Below are positions 23,608 to 25,712 of a stretch of DNA of 25,712 nucleotides, in pieces; positions within the stretch are counted from its first letter, which is position 1, and each line of letters starts with the position of its first letter. A program made the translations under genes and the position numbers. The notes beneath the pieces are model-generated. The model was given only the letters and a program-made list of their open reading frames with translations, had not been told where the DNA came from and ran no database searches. The stretch comes from DRVV01 sp964487415 (lineage in GTDB: Archaea > Thermoproteota > Bathyarchaeia > Bathyarchaeales > Bathycorpusculaceae): contig CAZAPQ010000016.1 in NCBI GenBank assembly GCA_964487415.1, positions 1 through 25,712 of the forward strand. Direction: 5' to 3'.

Positions 23608-24480
23608 ATGTTGAACAGCCAAAACTTGGCGCTTGAGCACTATTCAAGGCTTGACGTTCAAAGAGAGATAGCAGACTATTGTTCTGGAAGGTGGGTTGCC
23701 CTGCACTTTTTAGACAGCCTAGGCAGGCTGATCTTCAGAAGATACCTTATGGGAAAGCCCATCACTTTAGGTGGGGCGGATGATTTAACCCACCTTATTA
23801 GTAAGATTAGGGGTGTTAGGTCAATTTATGGTTCAGCCAATAAATATGGCTTAATTCAACGTGTAGAGGACGTTTTCGATTTTTCAAATGTTAGGTTATG
23901 CACTCCAACATGGGACATTGACGGGCAGATTTCAGATTGGAAGAAAACCCTAGCCGTTGCCCGTGAACTGATCAGCTTTCTGGAAAGCGAAGGAGTTCAG
24001 AAGTCCCTCTATATTAAATGGTCTGGGAATGGGTGTCACATCCACATAAACGAAGAAGCATTTTCAGATGAAGCACTAAGCAAAGCTCACCCGCTTGACC
24101 TAGCATACGCCACTGTGGAATACGTGAAAACTAAGGTGACGCAGAAAATCTTGGGAGACCCTGGCACCGAGGGCATCGTCATTGAGAACAGGATGGACCC
24201 TGGGAGAGTTTTCACCTGCCCGCTGAGCCTGCACCGCCACCTAGATGCTGTTTGCATTTGCCTAAAACCAAACCAGCTTGACAGTTTCTCGCTGGAATGG
24301 ATTCATCCCTCAACGTTTAGGCATAATGGCGAATGGAGGAATTTCAAAAAAGGCGAAGCCGACCAAATAGCCTTAAAAGCCTATAACGCGGTTGGAGGTT
24401 ACCCAAATCAGCGGCTGAGTCGAAGACGGAGAGGCAAAAGGCTAGATGAGCAAATTAGAGAGTGGCTTTTAAAGCATTAA
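23608..24480 (+). CDS. Archaeo-eukaryotic primase (PriS)-like protein
   Basis: 290 residues with the pattern of a primase-polymerase (AEP) fold. It opens HYSRLDVQREIADYCSGRWV, a start shared with PriS-like proteins. Then come the metal motif TPTWDIDGQISDW (Asp103, Asp105), the nucleotide-binding motif IKWSGNGCHIHINEEAFS (His144, His146) and ENRMDPGRVFTCPLSLHRHL (Asp197). The C-terminus is strongly basic (LSRRRRGKR). All three AEP motifs look intact, so activity is possible. The protein is shorter than a replicative PriS, and no zinc-binding cysteine cluster like that of PriS is obvious. It has no helicase, nuclease or PriL neighbour. GGGGGT lies about five bases before the ATG. It could be an accessory primase, or a repair or defence polymerase. 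Confidence 0.75.
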   Translation: MLNSQNLALEHYSRLDVQREIADYCSGRWVALHFLDSLGRLIFRRYLMGKPITLGGADDLTHLISKIRGVRSIYGSANKYGLIQRVEDVFDFSNVRLCTPTWDIDGQISDWKKTLAVARELISFLESEGVQKSLYIKWSGNGCHIHINEEAFSDEALSKAHPLDLAYATVEYVKTKVTQKILGDPGTEGIVIENRMDPGRVFTCPLSLHRHLDAVCICLKPNQLDSFSLEWIHPSTFRHNGEWRNFKKGEADQIALKAYNAVGGYPNQRLSRRRRGKRLDEQIREWLLKH

Positions 24481-24629
24481 AATCTGGTATTCATGCATTC
24501 TGATTTTGTTAGCGGCAAACTTTCATTAGTCCATCTTTAGGGCGCCCTCTATTCAAAATTAAATGGAGTTGTTGGCATGGCGTGCAAAAACCTTTTAGAT
24601 GTTAATTATTACCTAAGCAGCTGCAAGCC

Positions 24630-25415
24630 TCATTGGAGTTTTCTGCCACAGTAGGGACAGAAGGCGTGGTCTGCTCCAATTTCCTTTCCACAAGAGGGGC
24701 ATGCAAGCTTTTCCTTTGCCAATTTCCCCAATTTTTCCTTCGCTAACAGTCTTCCATCGCTGAGGAAAAGAACTCGACGTGCATGTGAAGCTATATGGCT
24801 GTCATGCGTCACCATAACGATTGTTGTTCCCTGTTCGACGTTTAACCTGCCCAAAAGCCTAACTATTTCATATTTGGTTTTTGCGTCTAAGTTGCCTGTA
24901 GGCTCATCCGCTAAAACGATGGATGGATTGTTTGCTAGAGCCCTTGCAATTGCGACTCTCTGCTGTTCTCCTGCGCTTAGCCTAAACGGTTTATGCTCCT
25001 CCCTTTCAGCCAAGCCCACAAGCTTTAACAGCTCATGGGCTCTTTCACGCATTTCCCTTTTTGATTTTCCCGTGCCCTCCATTGGAAGCTCAACGTTTTC
25101 CAAAGCACTTAAATATGGGAGTAAATTGAATGTTTGAAAGACGAAGCCAACCTTATATCGCCTAATTTTGTAGAGCTCTTTCTCGGGCAAGGCGGTAACA
25201 TCTACGCCGTTGAGAATCACTTTTCCGCTGGTTGGTCTATCAAGACAGCCTAAAACGTTGAGCAATGTGGTTTTGCCGGAGCCGGAGGGGCCCATGATGG
25301 AAACAAAGTCTCCCTTTTTTACCCTCAAGTTTATGTCTGAAAGGGCGTGGATGATGCGGCCACCAAGCTTATAGATTTTATCAAGTTTTTCTGTTTCCAA
25401 AACAAGCTCACTCAT
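24630..25415 (-). CDS. MacB/LolD-type ABC ATPase with C-terminal zinc ribbon
   Basis: ATPase of the mechanotransmission (LolD/MacB/FtsE) group: Walker A GPSGSGKTT (42-50), Q-loop VGFVFQTFNLLPYLSALENV, Walker B SIVLADEPTGNLDAKT, H-loop MVTHDSHIAS. The signature is LSAGEQQRVAIARAL, with Ala where Gly is usual. After the ATPase end, a short repeat (KEKLGKLAKEKLA) leads to a zinc ribbon CPSCGKEIGADHAFCPYCG with Cys239, 242, 253 and 256. Such tails are seen on some archaeal relatives; their role is not known to me. The ATG overlaps the permease stop by eight bases (ATGAGTGA), so it is read with the permease as one unit. Confidence 0.93.
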   Translation of the reverse strand: MSELVLETEKLDKIYKLGGRIIHALSDINLRVKKGDFVSIMGPSGSGKTTLLNVLGCLDRPTSGKVILNGVDVTALPEKELYKIRRYKVGFVFQTFNLLPYLSALENVELPMEGTGKSKREMRERAHELLKLVGLAEREEHKPFRLSAGEQQRVAIARALANNPSIVLADEPTGNLDAKTKYEIVRLLGRLNVEQGTTIVMVTHDSHIASHARRVLFLSDGRLLAKEKLGKLAKEKLACPSCGKEIGADHAFCPYCGRKLQ

Positions 25416-25712
25416 ATCTCAACGCCTCGATCGGCGATATTCTGGATGCTCTCCATGCAGGGTATAAGCTTCCCAGCGTGCCTAAAATTGCGGCTGCACA
25501 AAGCGCCAAAAAAACGAACTGCGGACTTAATGTGGCGACATTATAGCTCTGGGCTCCAACCATGCCTGGATACTGGAATGGGCGTTGAGTTCTTTGTAAA
25601 CCGCCGAACAAGTTTATCTGGGGAAGCAGAAGTGAGGAGAAGAAAGGCGCAGCTATGCTTCCTATTATGACTCCGGCAACTCCTCCAATTAAGCCTATCA
25701 GCATGCCTTCAA
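25408..25712 (-). CDS. FtsX/MacB-like ABC permease, C-terminal part (cut by the window edge)
   Basis: The frame is open to the right edge, where it reads EGMLIGLIGGVAGVIIGSIA, the start of the last transmembrane block of FtsX-like permeases. A second hydrophobic helix is FVFLALCAAAILGTLGSLYP, followed by AWRASRISPIEALRYE, the classical C-terminus of the MacB/FtsX family. Between the helices is a loop of about 40 residues with NLFGGLQRTQRPFQ. Only about 101 residues are present, and the N-terminal helix and extracellular domain must lie beyond base 25712. Partner of the zinc-ribbon ATPase. Confidence 0.9.
   Translation of the reverse strand, partial: EGMLIGLIGGVAGVIIGSIAAPFFSSLLLPQINLFGGLQRTQRPFQYPGMVGAQSYNVATLSPQFVFLALCAAAILGTLGSLYPAWRASRISPIEALRYE

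Overview
The window looks archaeal. Start regions carry A/T-rich BoxA-like elements about 26 bases before the predicted transcript start. Many starts are TTG or GTG, some placed by GGTGA/GGAGG ribosome sites. The gene content is archaeal in type: a class I glutamyl-tRNA reductase, stand-alone cobalamin ring enzymes, an archaeo-eukaryotic primase-fold protein, a two-gene SUF system, a V4R protein and an apparent NitrOD5-like protein. I infer a TACK-group archaeon, perhaps Bathyarchaeia-like. That assignment rests on remembered family distributions, not on a search.

Region 1 (1-14496) is a tetrapyrrole supercluster of two divergent operons sharing the 67-base region 7440-7506. The minus-strand operon reads hemA, cbiX-cbiC fusion, cbiD, cbiE, cbiT, cbiL, cbiF, cbiG, cbiH, and cbiH runs off the left edge. 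The plus-strand operon reads a domain-swapped CbiA/CbiP-like amidotransferase, precorrin-2 dehydrogenase, hemB, hemL, hemC, cobA (SUMT), hemD. Together they encode glutamyl-tRNA to uroporphyrinogen III (HemA, L, B, C, D), then precorrin-2 and sirohydrochlorin, then cobalt insertion and most corrin-ring steps. No cbiJ/cobK, no conventional cbiA or cbiP, and no heme-branch (ahb) genes are seen here.

Region 2 (14676-16918) is a tight pair on the plus strand. An alkaline-phosphatase-superfamily enzyme of the ApgM / proposed homoserine-kinase type is followed immediately by cbiB, which attaches the aminopropanol-phosphate arm to the corrin.

Region 3 (16983-21253) is on the minus strand. It holds a two-gene iron-sulfur assembly unit (sufC-sufB) and a three-gene ABC-2 transporter operon (ATPase, permease, two-TM accessory protein).

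Region 4 (21560-25712) is a mixed accessory stretch: a lone V4R-domain protein, an eight-helix membrane protein paired with a small NitrOD5-like protein, an orphan primase-fold protein, and a MacB/LolD-type ABC ATPase with a zinc-ribbon tail beside a truncated FtsX-like permease.

The strongest leads are three. First, cbiG carries a perfect A-AAA-AAG slippery heptamer that leads in the -1 frame straight into cbiH, which has no canonical start codon near its conserved N-terminus. Second, the amidotransferase has its GATase and ATPase halves in swapped order. Third, the phosphoglycerate-mutase/homoserine-kinase-like gene is coupled to cbiB. I saw no tRNA, rRNA, CRISPR array or insertion sequence.
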